DNA of 13,217 bases, from NCBI RefSeq assembly GCF_947253065.1, contig NZ_CAMXWS010000044.1:1-13217 (forward strand), in the 5' to 3' direction. The translations under genes and the position numbers were made by a program. The notes below the pieces were generated by a model. That model saw only the letters and a program-made list of their open reading frames with translations. It had not been told where the DNA came from and made no database searches. The first letter of the stretch is position 1. The number at the start of each line of letters is the position of its first letter. The stretch comes from an uncultured Corynebacterium sp. (GTDB lineage: Bacteria; Actinomycetota; Actinomycetes; Mycobacteriales; Mycobacteriaceae). This document shows, one piece after another, positions 7,597 to 13,155 of this stretch.

Positions 7597-7633
7597 CCCC
7601 AGATCCCCTCGGACCTTGGGGTATCTTCCTATT
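7597..7633 (+). terminator. Candidate terminator after tRNA-Ala
   Basis: CCCCA (7597-7601) pairs with TGGGG (7617-7621) across a 15-nt loop, followed by the pyrimidine-rich TATCTTCCTATTT. Stem and T-tract are both weak, but the position just after the tRNA fits. Confidence 0.4.
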
Positions 7634-7635
7634 TG

Positions 7636-7661
7636 TGCCCGTAACGGCGGGTTATGGGGCA
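7636..7661 (+). other. Strong hairpin downstream of the tRNA
   Basis: TGCCC-GTAAC (7636-7645) pairs with GTTAT-G-GGGCA (7651-7661): ten pairs including one G-U, a single bulged G at 7656, and a 5-nt loop. No T-tract follows on either strand, so it is not a usual terminator. Confidence 0.55.
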
Positions 7662-7940
7662 ACGTCCACCAAAGTGCAATAGCGTTCTTCCTGCAGACCA
7701 TGAGGAGCGTACTCGCGGTAACAATCCTTGGCTCGGCAACGCGTTCCAAGTATAAGGGCGACCATCAACTGGAGAATCCTTAAAGTGTCTGTAGTAGCAT
7801 CAGCGAACAATAGAGGCTTTTAATAAACGCAGGGGGAGAGGAGTGGGACATGACAATGGGACCATGCCTCGTCGGGAGAGCGACAGAAAGGTAATAGCGA
7901 CTACGAGCCACGGAGAGAAGATTTACATTCTGAAACCTCC

Positions 7941-8480
7941 GTGGTCGGGCCAATTCGTTCGGCGAGCCTGGAGCAACACCGGCAGGAGGGTCAGGACTTC
8001 GATGGAGAACTTCGAATAGACGATGCTATTCCAGCCGAGGTAGTCGAAAAGATTACCCGTCAAGACCGGGCTGAAATGCTCGCGTTGGTCCAGGAAGCAC
8101 ATTCTGGGCCACTGCCACCCGCCACAGAATTTGGCAGATATGATGAAATCCTGCCAGGTGCCGCGGACCGTATCCTCAAGATGGCGGAAGCGGATATCGA
8201 GCTCCAAAAGATGCAAGTTGCCGGGAACGTGGAAATCCAAAACGCAGTCGCTGGCTCTATACGCTCGACTGCACGCCGGGCTGATTGGCAACTGTGGGCG
8301 TATCTGGTTTTGGCGTTGGCTATTGTCGCTGTCGCTTGCATCCTTGCTTGGAACGGTAAGGACGTGCCTGCGGTCTTTGCGATCGTTGCAGCGTCTGCTT
8401 CAGGATTCATGGTCTACAAGTCGAATAAGGAAAATCAGAGGCTGCACCCCCAGGTGGGTAAAGACAACGAGCTGCAGTAG
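7941..8480 (+). CDS. DUF2335-type small membrane protein
   Basis: A 179-residue protein resembling the DUF2335 family of predicted membrane proteins. The family-like core is HSGPLPP (54-60) followed by a YDEILPGAADRILKMAE segment (67-83). A charged helical stretch then leads into two C-terminal helices (about 117-137 and 142-159) and a short basic/polar tail. Function is unknown; such proteins often occur in phage-related or accessory loci. The start is uncertain. GTG 7941 has no good ribosome-binding site, while the frame stays open upstream to 7854 without a start codon and a strong site serves an out-of-frame ATG at 7850. A frameshift near 7850-7895, a leader peptide, or simply a weak GTG start are all possible. 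It precedes the NDT/TIR-like gene on the same strand. Confidence 0.7.
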   Translation: MVGPIRSASLEQHRQEGQDFDGELRIDDAIPAEVVEKITRQDRAEMLALVQEAHSGPLPPATEFGRYDEILPGAADRILKMAEADIELQKMQVAGNVEIQNAVAGSIRSTARRADWQLWAYLVLALAIVAVACILAWNGKDVPAVFAIVAASASGFMVYKSNKENQRLHPQVGKDNELQ

Positions 8481-8609
8481 CACATTGGAGGGGCTGCTCG
8501 GGGGGGGCGTTGCGGGTCTCTTTCGGTCAAGTCCCGAGTAGTGGTGGTCTCCTATGATCTCGGCACCGGTGACATTATTAACCGTGCTTCCATGGCCGTC
8601 GGGAGATGC

Positions 8610-8627
8610 ACTGTATTCGGATACAGT
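8610..8627 (+). promoter_or_regulatory. Palindrome over a candidate -10; possible operator
   Basis: ACTGTAT (8610-8616) and ATACAGT (8621-8627) form a perfect 7-bp inverted repeat around TCGG. The right arm contains TACAGT (8622-8627), a match to the corynebacterial -10 pattern TANANT. Transcription would start near 8635, leaving a leader of about 65 nt before ATG 8699. A repressor bound to the palindrome would cover this -10. No clear -35 is present. Confidence 0.35.
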
Positions 8628-8698
8628 ATTGGTGGCTGTCAGGAGTGGCCGAGACTTCGATACGGGGTTGAAATCAGTACTTAGAGGGGGACTCTGGG

Positions 8699-9529
8699 AT
8701 GTATAACCTGCTGATCGGCCTGACACGAGGCGAGGTCGATGCTAGTCGTCTGCTTGAATACACGTCCGATGATCTGCGGCAGTACTTTGCGCCGGGCATG
8801 GACCAGGTCACGATCGAACGGCTCTTGAATCTTCCTACGCTATTGATGCCGGAGACTCGGGACGATAGAGAGCCGCAGATTGCTCGTGTTGGCCACGTCA
8901 CCAACGTGAGGAAATCCAATTATGGTTTCACGTTTTCATTTGTGCCCAATCCTGCGGTTGCACCGATTCCTACGCCTCTCATCGAAGCAGCAAAAGGCGC
9001 TCTGGAAATCCATGACTGGGAGTTCCATCGAACGCACTGGGCTGTGAAGGATGTTGATTTGTACCGTGTCATCGAAAAAGAGTTCTCTGTCAGAAGCAAG
9101 CCCAAGGTGTTCAAGTTTCCAACAGCAGAGCCGTTCGAGCCCGACCTTGTAGCAGTGATGATTCCGTTCAGTCCAACCTTTGAGGCGGTGTATGAATCCT
9201 TGAAAGCAGGCATCGAATCGGCAGGGATGCGGTGTCTGCGTGCGGATGACATCTGGGAACGGGACCACATTCTCGATGATGTGCTCAGCCCCATATGGCG
9301 TGCGCGCGTCGTGATTTCTGATCTCAGTGATAAGAACCCCAATGTCTTCTATGAAACCGGTATCGCGCCCACGCTTGGGCGCGATACCATTCTGGTTGCT
9401 CAGTCGATGAATGACATTCCTTTCGACCTTCAAGGGATTCGGGCACTCCAATACTTGAACAACGGTGAAGGTCTCGCAGAGCTGTCTCGAGGGGTCGCGC
9501 GCCGTCTGAAGACGATCACTGCTTCCTGA
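8699..9529 (+). CDS. Protein with C-terminal NDT/TIR-like domain; candidate defence effector
   Basis: 276 residues in two parts. Residues 1-140 are a domain I cannot name; it contains the distinctive WEFHRTHWAVKDVDLY (107-122). Residues about 148-276 are a Rossmann-like nucleoside-2-deoxyribosyltransferase/TIR-like domain: VMIPFSPTFEAVY, RADDIW (181-186), VVISDLS (204-210), NPNVFYETG (213-221) whose Glu219 sits where the catalytic Glu of NDT and TIR enzymes lies, and IPFDLQGIRALQY (240-252). Enzymes of this fold cleave N-glycosidic bonds, and relatives act as NAD- or nucleotide-depleting effectors in anti-phage systems; that role here is inference. ATG 8699 follows AGAGGGGG (8683-8690) at 8-nt spacing. 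It may have its own promoter. It sits with a DUF2335-like membrane protein downstream of tRNA-Ala. A 12-bp perfect inverted repeat lies in its coding sequence just after the Glu219 motif. Confidence 0.8.
   Translation: MYNLLIGLTRGEVDASRLLEYTSDDLRQYFAPGMDQVTIERLLNLPTLLMPETRDDREPQIARVGHVTNVRKSNYGFTFSFVPNPAVAPIPTPLIEAAKGALEIHDWEFHRTHWAVKDVDLYRVIEKEFSVRSKPKVFKFPTAEPFEPDLVAVMIPFSPTFEAVYESLKAGIESAGMRCLRADDIWERDHILDDVLSPIWRARVVISDLSDKNPNVFYETGIAPTLGRDTILVAQSMNDIPFDLQGIRALQYLNNGEGLAELSRGVARRLKTITAS
9359..9388. repeat. 12-bp perfect inverted repeat inside the coding region
   Basis: GGTATCGCGCCC (9359-9370) and GGGCGCGATACC (9377-9388) are exact reverse complements around a 6-nt loop (ACGCTT). It encodes the segment right after the catalytic-site motif NPNVFYETG. 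The RNA would form a very stable hairpin within the message. Confidence 0.9.
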
Positions 9530-9530
9530 T

Positions 9531-9580
9531 CCAACCCTAAATCTGGTAGCTCGCTCGCACTTTCTGGTACAAGGGGTTGG
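9531..9580. terminator. Possible bidirectional terminator between convergent genes
   Basis: CCAACCC (9531-9537) pairs with GGGTTGG (9574-9580) across a 36-nt loop. The loop holds two copies of TCTGGTA (9542-9548 and 9563-9569). This lies in the 75-nt gap between convergent genes. There is no T-tract and the loop is long, so the terminator role is weak inference. Confidence 0.25.
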
Positions 9581-9604
9581 GCTGCTGGATGAAAGCCAAA
9601 ATCC

Positions 9605-10141
9605 TTACAGGTAGAAGGATCCAGGTGGGCTGCTGTCGCGCTTTGGTCGCGACGTGGTCAGGTGAGGCAGCTCCGGGATCGCGCCGTTTTCTCGGAGGAA
9701 TGAGCACAGGATGAGGGTGGCGTTCTCGGTGCTTACTAAGGGCATCGTTGCGGCCCCCATGCCCGGTTCACCGAATTTCAGCTTGCGTTTTTGGTTGTCG
9801 TCGATGGTGATGTCCCATTTACCGGGGTAGAGCTGCGAGGCGTGTGCCCGCGGCGGCAAGCTGCCATCGAAGCGCGCTTTGAAGACCTCTTTTGGGCTGG
9901 CATAGGTCTTCGTCGTGTTGACGATGGAAAACATGCCGTCGCCGCATGAGTGCGTCTCAATGAGGTGGCGCAGCTGGTCAAAGGACTCGATGGGGGTGGC
10001 CTTGGGCCAGTCCATAAAGTCGCCCCCTACGTGTATGCCCCACCCTGATGGAATGGCACTGGTGAAGTCGAATGGTGGAATTTCTGCTGGCTGTTCGGGA
10101 ACAACCTCGGGTGAGCTTTTCTTCATGAAGAAGGAGAACAT
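9605..10141 (-). CDS. Hypothetical cytoplasmic protein, second gene of lipoprotein operon
   Basis: A 178-residue protein that I do not recognise. It has no signal peptide or membrane helix beyond a short hydrophobic start (MFSFFMKK). An acidic/Pro stretch (EVVPEQPAEIPPFDF, about 12-26) precedes the body, in which SGWGIHVGGDFMDWP, GKWDITIDDNQKRKLKFGEP and NATLILCSFLRENGAIPELP stand out. The Ser/Pro/Lys-rich tail is probably disordered. ATG 10141 is preceded by TAGGAG at 6-nt spacing on the minus strand. Only 8 nt separate it from the stop of the upstream lipoprotein gene, so the two are an operon and may work together at the membrane. An internal ATG six codons in is an alternative start. No function is proposed. 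Confidence 0.75.
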   Translation of the reverse strand: MFSFFMKKSSPEVVPEQPAEIPPFDFTSAIPSGWGIHVGGDFMDWPKATPIESFDQLRHLIETHSCGDGMFSIVNTTKTYASPKEVFKARFDGSLPPRAHASQLYPGKWDITIDDNQKRKLKFGEPGMGAATMPLVSTENATLILCSFLRENGAIPELPHLTTSRPKRDSSPPGSFYL

Positions 10142-10149
10142 GGCGGCTC

Positions 10150-10827
10150 CTACCGTCGTTTCATGTCCGAGAGGACATCGTCAAAGTCATTGAGTAGTTT
10201 GTCGAGCTTCTTATCACTGTCGTCGCGGTCTTCGGTGAGGATTTGGCGTTGGGCTTCGATGACGCGGCCGGCGAACGCGGTTACGCAGATGTCATAGTCG
10301 ATGTTCCCGTTTTGTGCGTCTTGGGCCTCGACGCACTGCCATGTGAAGTTAGCAGTGTCGTGTTCGGTTTCTTTGAATTCATAGTTTTCGTCGTTGAAGA
10401 CGTCGACGGCGCTGTCGTACGCCTGCTGGAGGCCTTTATCGGAGGTAGGTGTGATTGGTTGGTATTCGCCGTCGACCTTCGGGATGTAGATAAAGCTGAG
10501 CACGCGAAGTGTTTCATCGCTGTTCAGGAGCTCGGCTTCGGTTGAGTATTCCTTCGGGTTGCTCTCTCCGCTCCTTTGTTCCAGCCCGGGGAGTTTGTGG
10601 AGCGCAGTGTAGAAGTCGTTGGTGTAGAAACCGTCGTAGCTGTTCAAATCTTCGGTGTCTGCGGAGGAAGATGTGGTCGTGCTTGTCGGCGATTCCGTCG
10701 TAGTCGTTGTTGCTTGAGTGCTCAGGGGAGCTTCATCGGTAGCGTCATCGGTAGAGCAGGCAGTGAGCACTACGCTCGCAGCAGTGACAGCGGAGAGTGT
10801 GACGTAGGTTACCTTCGCGCTTTTCAT
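10150..10827 (-). CDS. Secreted lipoprotein of unknown function
   Basis: A 225-residue lipoprotein precursor. Residues 1-23 are a signal peptide (MKSAKV basic start, hydrophobic core) with lipobox LTAC, so Cys24 would be lipidated and the mature protein tethered to the outer face of the membrane. A Thr/Ser-rich linker spans about 36-58, followed by an acidic globular domain (about 60-215) with two cysteines in TWQCVEAQDA and DICVTAF that could form a disulfide. The C-terminus is charged and helical. ATG 10827 was chosen because the signal peptide starts there, although the frame is open far upstream. TATTGT lies 7 nt before it on this strand, consistent with a leaderless transcript. It is divergent from the alkyltransferase gene and co-transcribed with the unknown protein downstream. 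I recognise no domain family. Confidence 0.85.
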   Translation of the reverse strand: MKSAKVTYVTLSAVTAASVVLTACSTDDATDEAPLSTQATTTTTESPTSTTTSSSADTEDLNSYDGFYTNDFYTALHKLPGLEQRSGESNPKEYSTEAELLNSDETLRVLSFIYIPKVDGEYQPITPTSDKGLQQAYDSAVDVFNDENYEFKETEHDTANFTWQCVEAQDAQNGNIDYDICVTAFAGRVIEAQRQILTEDRDDSDKKLDKLLNDFDDVLSDMKRR

Positions 10828-10834
10828 GTCCGCC

Positions 10835-10840
10835 ACAATA
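10835..10840 (-). promoter_or_regulatory. Candidate -10 of leaderless lipoprotein transcript
   Basis: On the minus strand TATTGT (10840 to 10835) is followed by 7 nt and the ATG at 10827. No Shine-Dalgarno is evident apart from a weak GGCGGA. The spacing fits a leaderless start. No -35 was found. Confidence 0.3.
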
Positions 10841-10891
10841 ACAACTTTTCTGCATGGAAGGAGCGGGGAGGAGCGCGATACTCTGGAGGGC

Positions 10892-11383
10892 ATGGATGAT
10901 GTGCACTTCCAGGAGTTTGCTTCGCCGATCGGGCAGATCGGTGTTCTTGCTTCTCCGAAAGGGGTGGTGAAGGTTCTTTTTGAGGTCGATGACCTCGAGG
11001 CTAATCGCGCACGATTCCCAAAGGCCGAGCAGTCGTTGCTGGTGACGGAGCAGCTGACTGAATATTTCTCAGGACGCCGGCGTGAATTCACCGTGCCATT
11101 CGACTTCCGCTTTGTTTCAGGTTTCCGGGCGGAGGTACTCCGCGAGCTCGCCCAGGTGCCCTTCGGCCAGGCAGTCACGTATGGCGAGCTTGCCCAGAAG
11201 GCGGGTAGCCCCAAGGCGGTGCGGGCGGTGGGGAGTGCGTGCGCGAATAATCCTTTACCGCTTCTCGTGCCGTGCCATCGGGTGCTCCGGGCGGACGGCA
11301 CTCTCGGCGGGTATCGCGGTGGCGCGGAAGCAAAACGGTTTTTACTTGAGTTGGAGGGCATCGATGTCGCAGGTATTCATTAA
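10892..11383 (+). CDS. ogt: Methylated-DNA--protein-cysteine methyltransferase
   Basis: Suicide DNA-repair protein that moves the alkyl group from O6-alkylguanine (and O4-alkylthymine) to its own cysteine. From ATG 10892 it has 163 residues, the usual length for Ogt/MGMT. Visible are the N-terminal FASPIGQIGVLAS strand region, the helix-turn-helix segment with VPFGQAVTYGELAQKAGSPKAVRAVG including the Arg finger, and the active site LVPCHRVL with Cys128, followed by GTLGGYRGG. The frame is open to 10826, but those residues are unlike the family. The GGAGG at 10885-10889 is too close to the ATG to be ideal, and TACTCT (10879-10884) 7 nt upstream could instead be the -10 of a leaderless transcript. 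It overlaps the next gene by 20 nt. Confidence 0.95.
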   Translation: MDDVHFQEFASPIGQIGVLASPKGVVKVLFEVDDLEANRARFPKAEQSLLVTEQLTEYFSGRRREFTVPFDFRFVSGFRAEVLRELAQVPFGQAVTYGELAQKAGSPKAVRAVGSACANNPLPLLVPCHRVLRADGTLGGYRGGAEAKRFLLELEGIDVAGIH

Positions 11384-12125
11384 ACACGGCAGCGCGCCGG
11401 GAGCGGCAGCCGCAGAAGCCGCCTATTTGCGCTGGCTGCGCGAAGGTTCCGACGCAGTGGTGGAGGTCCTTGCCCTCGACGAGGAAGCGAACACCCTCAC
11501 CATCGAGCACGTTGATACCGCGCGGCCAACCGCGGAAGCCGCGCGCCGGGCTGGGGAGGAGCTCGCCGCGATCCACGCGATGGGGGCCGATGCGTTCGGT
11601 GCCCCGTCTGGCGGCTGGGACGGCCCCAATTTCATCGGCCGAGTGCGCCAAGATTGCTTATCGACGACACGGTGGGCCGAGTTCTATACCACCCAACGCG
11701 TGCTGCCGTTTGCGGTGAAGGCGCACCGGCGGGGAAACCTGGACGGGGAAGGATTGATCGCGGTAAAGCGAGCTTGCGATGCGCTCCTTGTTGAGGATGA
11801 GGATGCGCCGCTCGCCCGCCTTCACGGCGACCTGTGGGCGGGGAACCTGCTCTTTTCCACTGCCGGACCACGCTTCATCGATCCGGCCGCGCACGGCGGG
11901 CACCCACTGACCGATATTGCGATGCTCGAATTGTTCGGGGCACCACATCTGAGCGAGATCGTTGAAGGCTACCTAACCGCCGGCGGCGAACTTGGCCGTG
12001 ACTGGGAGGCGCGCATCCCCATTCATCAGCTTCATCCACTCGCCGTGCACGCTTACACGCATGGCCCAAGTTACGGTTCCGCGCTGGTCAGGGTGGCGGA
12101 GGAGACGCTGCACGTGCTTGGCTAG
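11364..12125 (+). CDS. Fructosamine-kinase family protein
   Basis: A 253-residue protein of the fructosamine/ketosamine kinase family (aminoglycoside-phosphotransferase-like fold). Members phosphorylate sugar adducts on protein amines so that glycation is reversed. Visible are VFIKHG with the ATP-binding Lys7, EAAYLRWL, the WDGPNFIG segment, the catalytic loop LHGDLWAGN (Asp156), the metal-binding FIDPAAHGGHPLTDIAMLELFG (Asp173), and the family's C-terminal HQLHPLAVHAYTHGPSYG. It starts only a few residues before the Lys, so the glycine-rich loop of longer homologues is missing; short forms of this type are familiar in actinobacteria. ATG 11364 has an excellent GGAGG (11352-11356) at 7-nt spacing inside ogt and overlaps that gene by 20 nt, so they are coupled. 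Its stop overlaps the nadE stop on the other strand. Confidence 0.88.
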   Translation: MSQVFIKHGSAPGAAAAEAAYLRWLREGSDAVVEVLALDEEANTLTIEHVDTARPTAEAARRAGEELAAIHAMGADAFGAPSGGWDGPNFIGRVRQDCLSTTRWAEFYTTQRVLPFAVKAHRRGNLDGEGLIAVKRACDALLVEDEDAPLARLHGDLWAGNLLFSTAGPRFIDPAAHGGHPLTDIAMLELFGAPHLSEIVEGYLTAGGELGRDWEARIPIHQLHPLAVHAYTHGPSYGSALVRVAEETLHVLG

Positions 12126-12958
12126 CGCCACCAGGTCTCTGCCGGACCGGGCGGCAGATGCCGTTTGTGTTGGCCGATGCGCCACAGATGTTCCAGGCGT
12201 TGCGCGGCAGCGTCGTCGACGGGTTTGCCTTCGAGATAGTCGTCGATCTGCTGGTAGGTCACGCCGAGGGCTTCCTCATCCGGGAGGGCCGGGCGGTCTT
12301 CTTCCAGGTCCGCGGTGGGAACCTTCTCCCACAGGCGCGGGTTGGCGCCGAGGTGTTGAAGCATGGCGGCGCCTTGGCGTTTGTTTAGGCCGGCGAGGGG
12401 GATGAGGTCGGCAGCACCGTCGCCGTGTTTGGTGAAGAATCCGGTGATGTTTTCCGCGGCATGGTCACTGCCCACGACGAGCAGGCCACGCTCGCCAGCG
12501 ATGGCGTACTGCGCGATCATGCGCATGCGGGCTTTGACGTTGCCTTTGTTGAAATCGCCAAGATGCGCCATCCCGAGCGCCTCTGCTACCACTGCTGATA
12601 TGGCGGTGGTGGCGGGTTCAATGTTGACAGTCACGGTTTCATCGGGTGCGATAAAGTTCAGTGCCAGCTGCGCATCATCCTCATCGGCTTGCACACCATG
12701 TGGGAGGCGCACGGCTACGAACTGCTCCTCCAGGCCTTCATCCCGGGCTTTTTCCACCGCGAGCTGCGCCAGCTTTCCCGCGAGCGTGGAGTCTTGACCG
12801 CCGGAGATGCCCAAGACGTAACCCGCCGCCCGTGTTGTGCGCAGATAGTCCACCAGAAAATCAACGCGTGACTCGATTTCCGCGACTGCGTCGATAGTAG
12901 GCTTCACACCAAGCTTGTCGACGATCTCTTTCTGCAAACCTTTATCCCTCACAGACAT
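12122..12958 (-). CDS. nadE: NH3-dependent NAD+ synthetase
   Basis: Makes NAD+ from nicotinic acid adenine dinucleotide, ATP and ammonia, the last step of NAD biosynthesis. At 278 residues it is the short, glutaminase-free form and aligns well in memory with the E. coli enzyme along its length. The PP-loop SGGQDST lies at 52-58. Also visible are AVRLPHGVQADEDDAQ, GNVKARMRMIAQYAIAG, GSDHAAENITGFFTKHGDGAADLIPL, KRQG, PTADLEEDRPALPDEEALGVTY and the C-terminal HKRHLPP. I chose ATG 12958 rather than GTG 12967: MSVRDKGLQKEIVDKLG fits the family start, and GTG 12967 lies inside the predicted -10. Expression is probably leaderless. Confidence 0.97.
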   Translation of the reverse strand: MSVRDKGLQKEIVDKLGVKPTIDAVAEIESRVDFLVDYLRTTRAAGYVLGISGGQDSTLAGKLAQLAVEKARDEGLEEQFVAVRLPHGVQADEDDAQLALNFIAPDETVTVNIEPATTAISAVVAEALGMAHLGDFNKGNVKARMRMIAQYAIAGERGLLVVGSDHAAENITGFFTKHGDGAADLIPLAGLNKRQGAAMLQHLGANPRLWEKVPTADLEEDRPALPDEEALGVTYQQIDDYLEGKPVDDAAAQRLEHLWRIGQHKRHLPPGPAETWWR

Positions 12959-12963
12959 AGCTG

Positions 12964-12973
12964 CCACTCTAGC
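12964..12973 (-). promoter_or_regulatory. Extended -10 of leaderless nadE promoter
   Basis: On the minus strand GCTAGAGTGG matches gnTANANTnG, with TAGAGT at 12971 to 12966. Seven bases later comes the ATG at 12958, so the transcript would begin at or beside the start codon. No consensus -35 was seen at 16-18 bp. Confidence 0.55.
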
Positions 12974-13061
12974 GGTTTGGCGCGCGCGGAATGGTCAGGT
13001 AACATTGTCCCCCGTTGTACGGCTGCGCCCTGACCGGGCATTATTCCGGTGGGTGGAGTCG

Positions 13062-13079
13062 CGGAAGAGGATTCTTCCG
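13062..13079. repeat. Inverted repeat between nadE and rpmJ
   Basis: CGGAAGA (13062-13068) and TCTTCCG (13073-13079) are a perfect 7-bp inverted repeat around GGAT, followed by TTTAAT. No gene reads into it from the left on the plus strand, so an operator or structural element is as likely as a terminator. A second small repeat, ACCGG/CCGGT, lies nearby at 13033-13050. Confidence 0.5.
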
Positions 13080-13155
13080 TTTAATCCAAAACGTACTGGC
13101 AGTTGCTCTGTGATGGGCGGCGGCTAGGGCGGCTAGACACAGAAAGGAGCGCCCG

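Larger units (their letters stand above)
7585..7940. other. Gene-poor stretch between tRNA-Ala and the DUF2335 gene
   Basis: About 350 nt without a recognisable gene. It holds the candidate tRNA terminator, a strong imperfect hairpin at 7636-7661, and a very good ribosome-binding site (AGGGGGAGAGGAG, 7830-7842) ahead of ATG 7850. That ATG opens only a 14-codon frame, MTMGPCLVGRATER, ending at TAA 7892-7894. A 27-codon frame from ATG 7700 has no ribosome-binding site and is not called. I found no integrase, no second copy of the tRNA 3' end, and no convincing promoter. This may be the left edge of an inserted segment. Confidence 0.5.

Noticed and set aside
7700..7783. 27-residue frame starting MRSVLAVTILGSATRS after the tRNA
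   Set aside because: No ribosome-binding site and no recognisable similarity; too short to support as a gene or as an integrase remnant.
8541..8684. 47-residue frame from GTG 8541 between the two accessory genes
   Set aside because: No ribosome-binding site, composition unlike a typical small protein, and it overlaps the palindrome/-10 region. It is simply the DUF2335 frame staying open after its stop.
8481..8698. Retron-like non-coding RNA beside the NDT-like effector
   Set aside because: Retron effectors can carry NDT-like domains, but there is no reverse transcriptase in the window and no msr/msd-like paired ends were seen.
7585..9604. CRISPR array or insertion sequence in the accessory region
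   Set aside because: No regularly spaced repeats, transposase frame or terminal inverted repeats were found.
10826..10891. Ogt extension beginning at 10826 (MSATITTFLHG)
   Set aside because: These residues lie outside the conserved family start and overlap the divergent lipoprotein start; ATG 10892 gives normal length.
10828..11361. Long minus-strand frame extending the lipoprotein to 403 residues
   Set aside because: The lipoprotein signal peptide starts at 10827; the upstream part is the antisense shadow of ogt.
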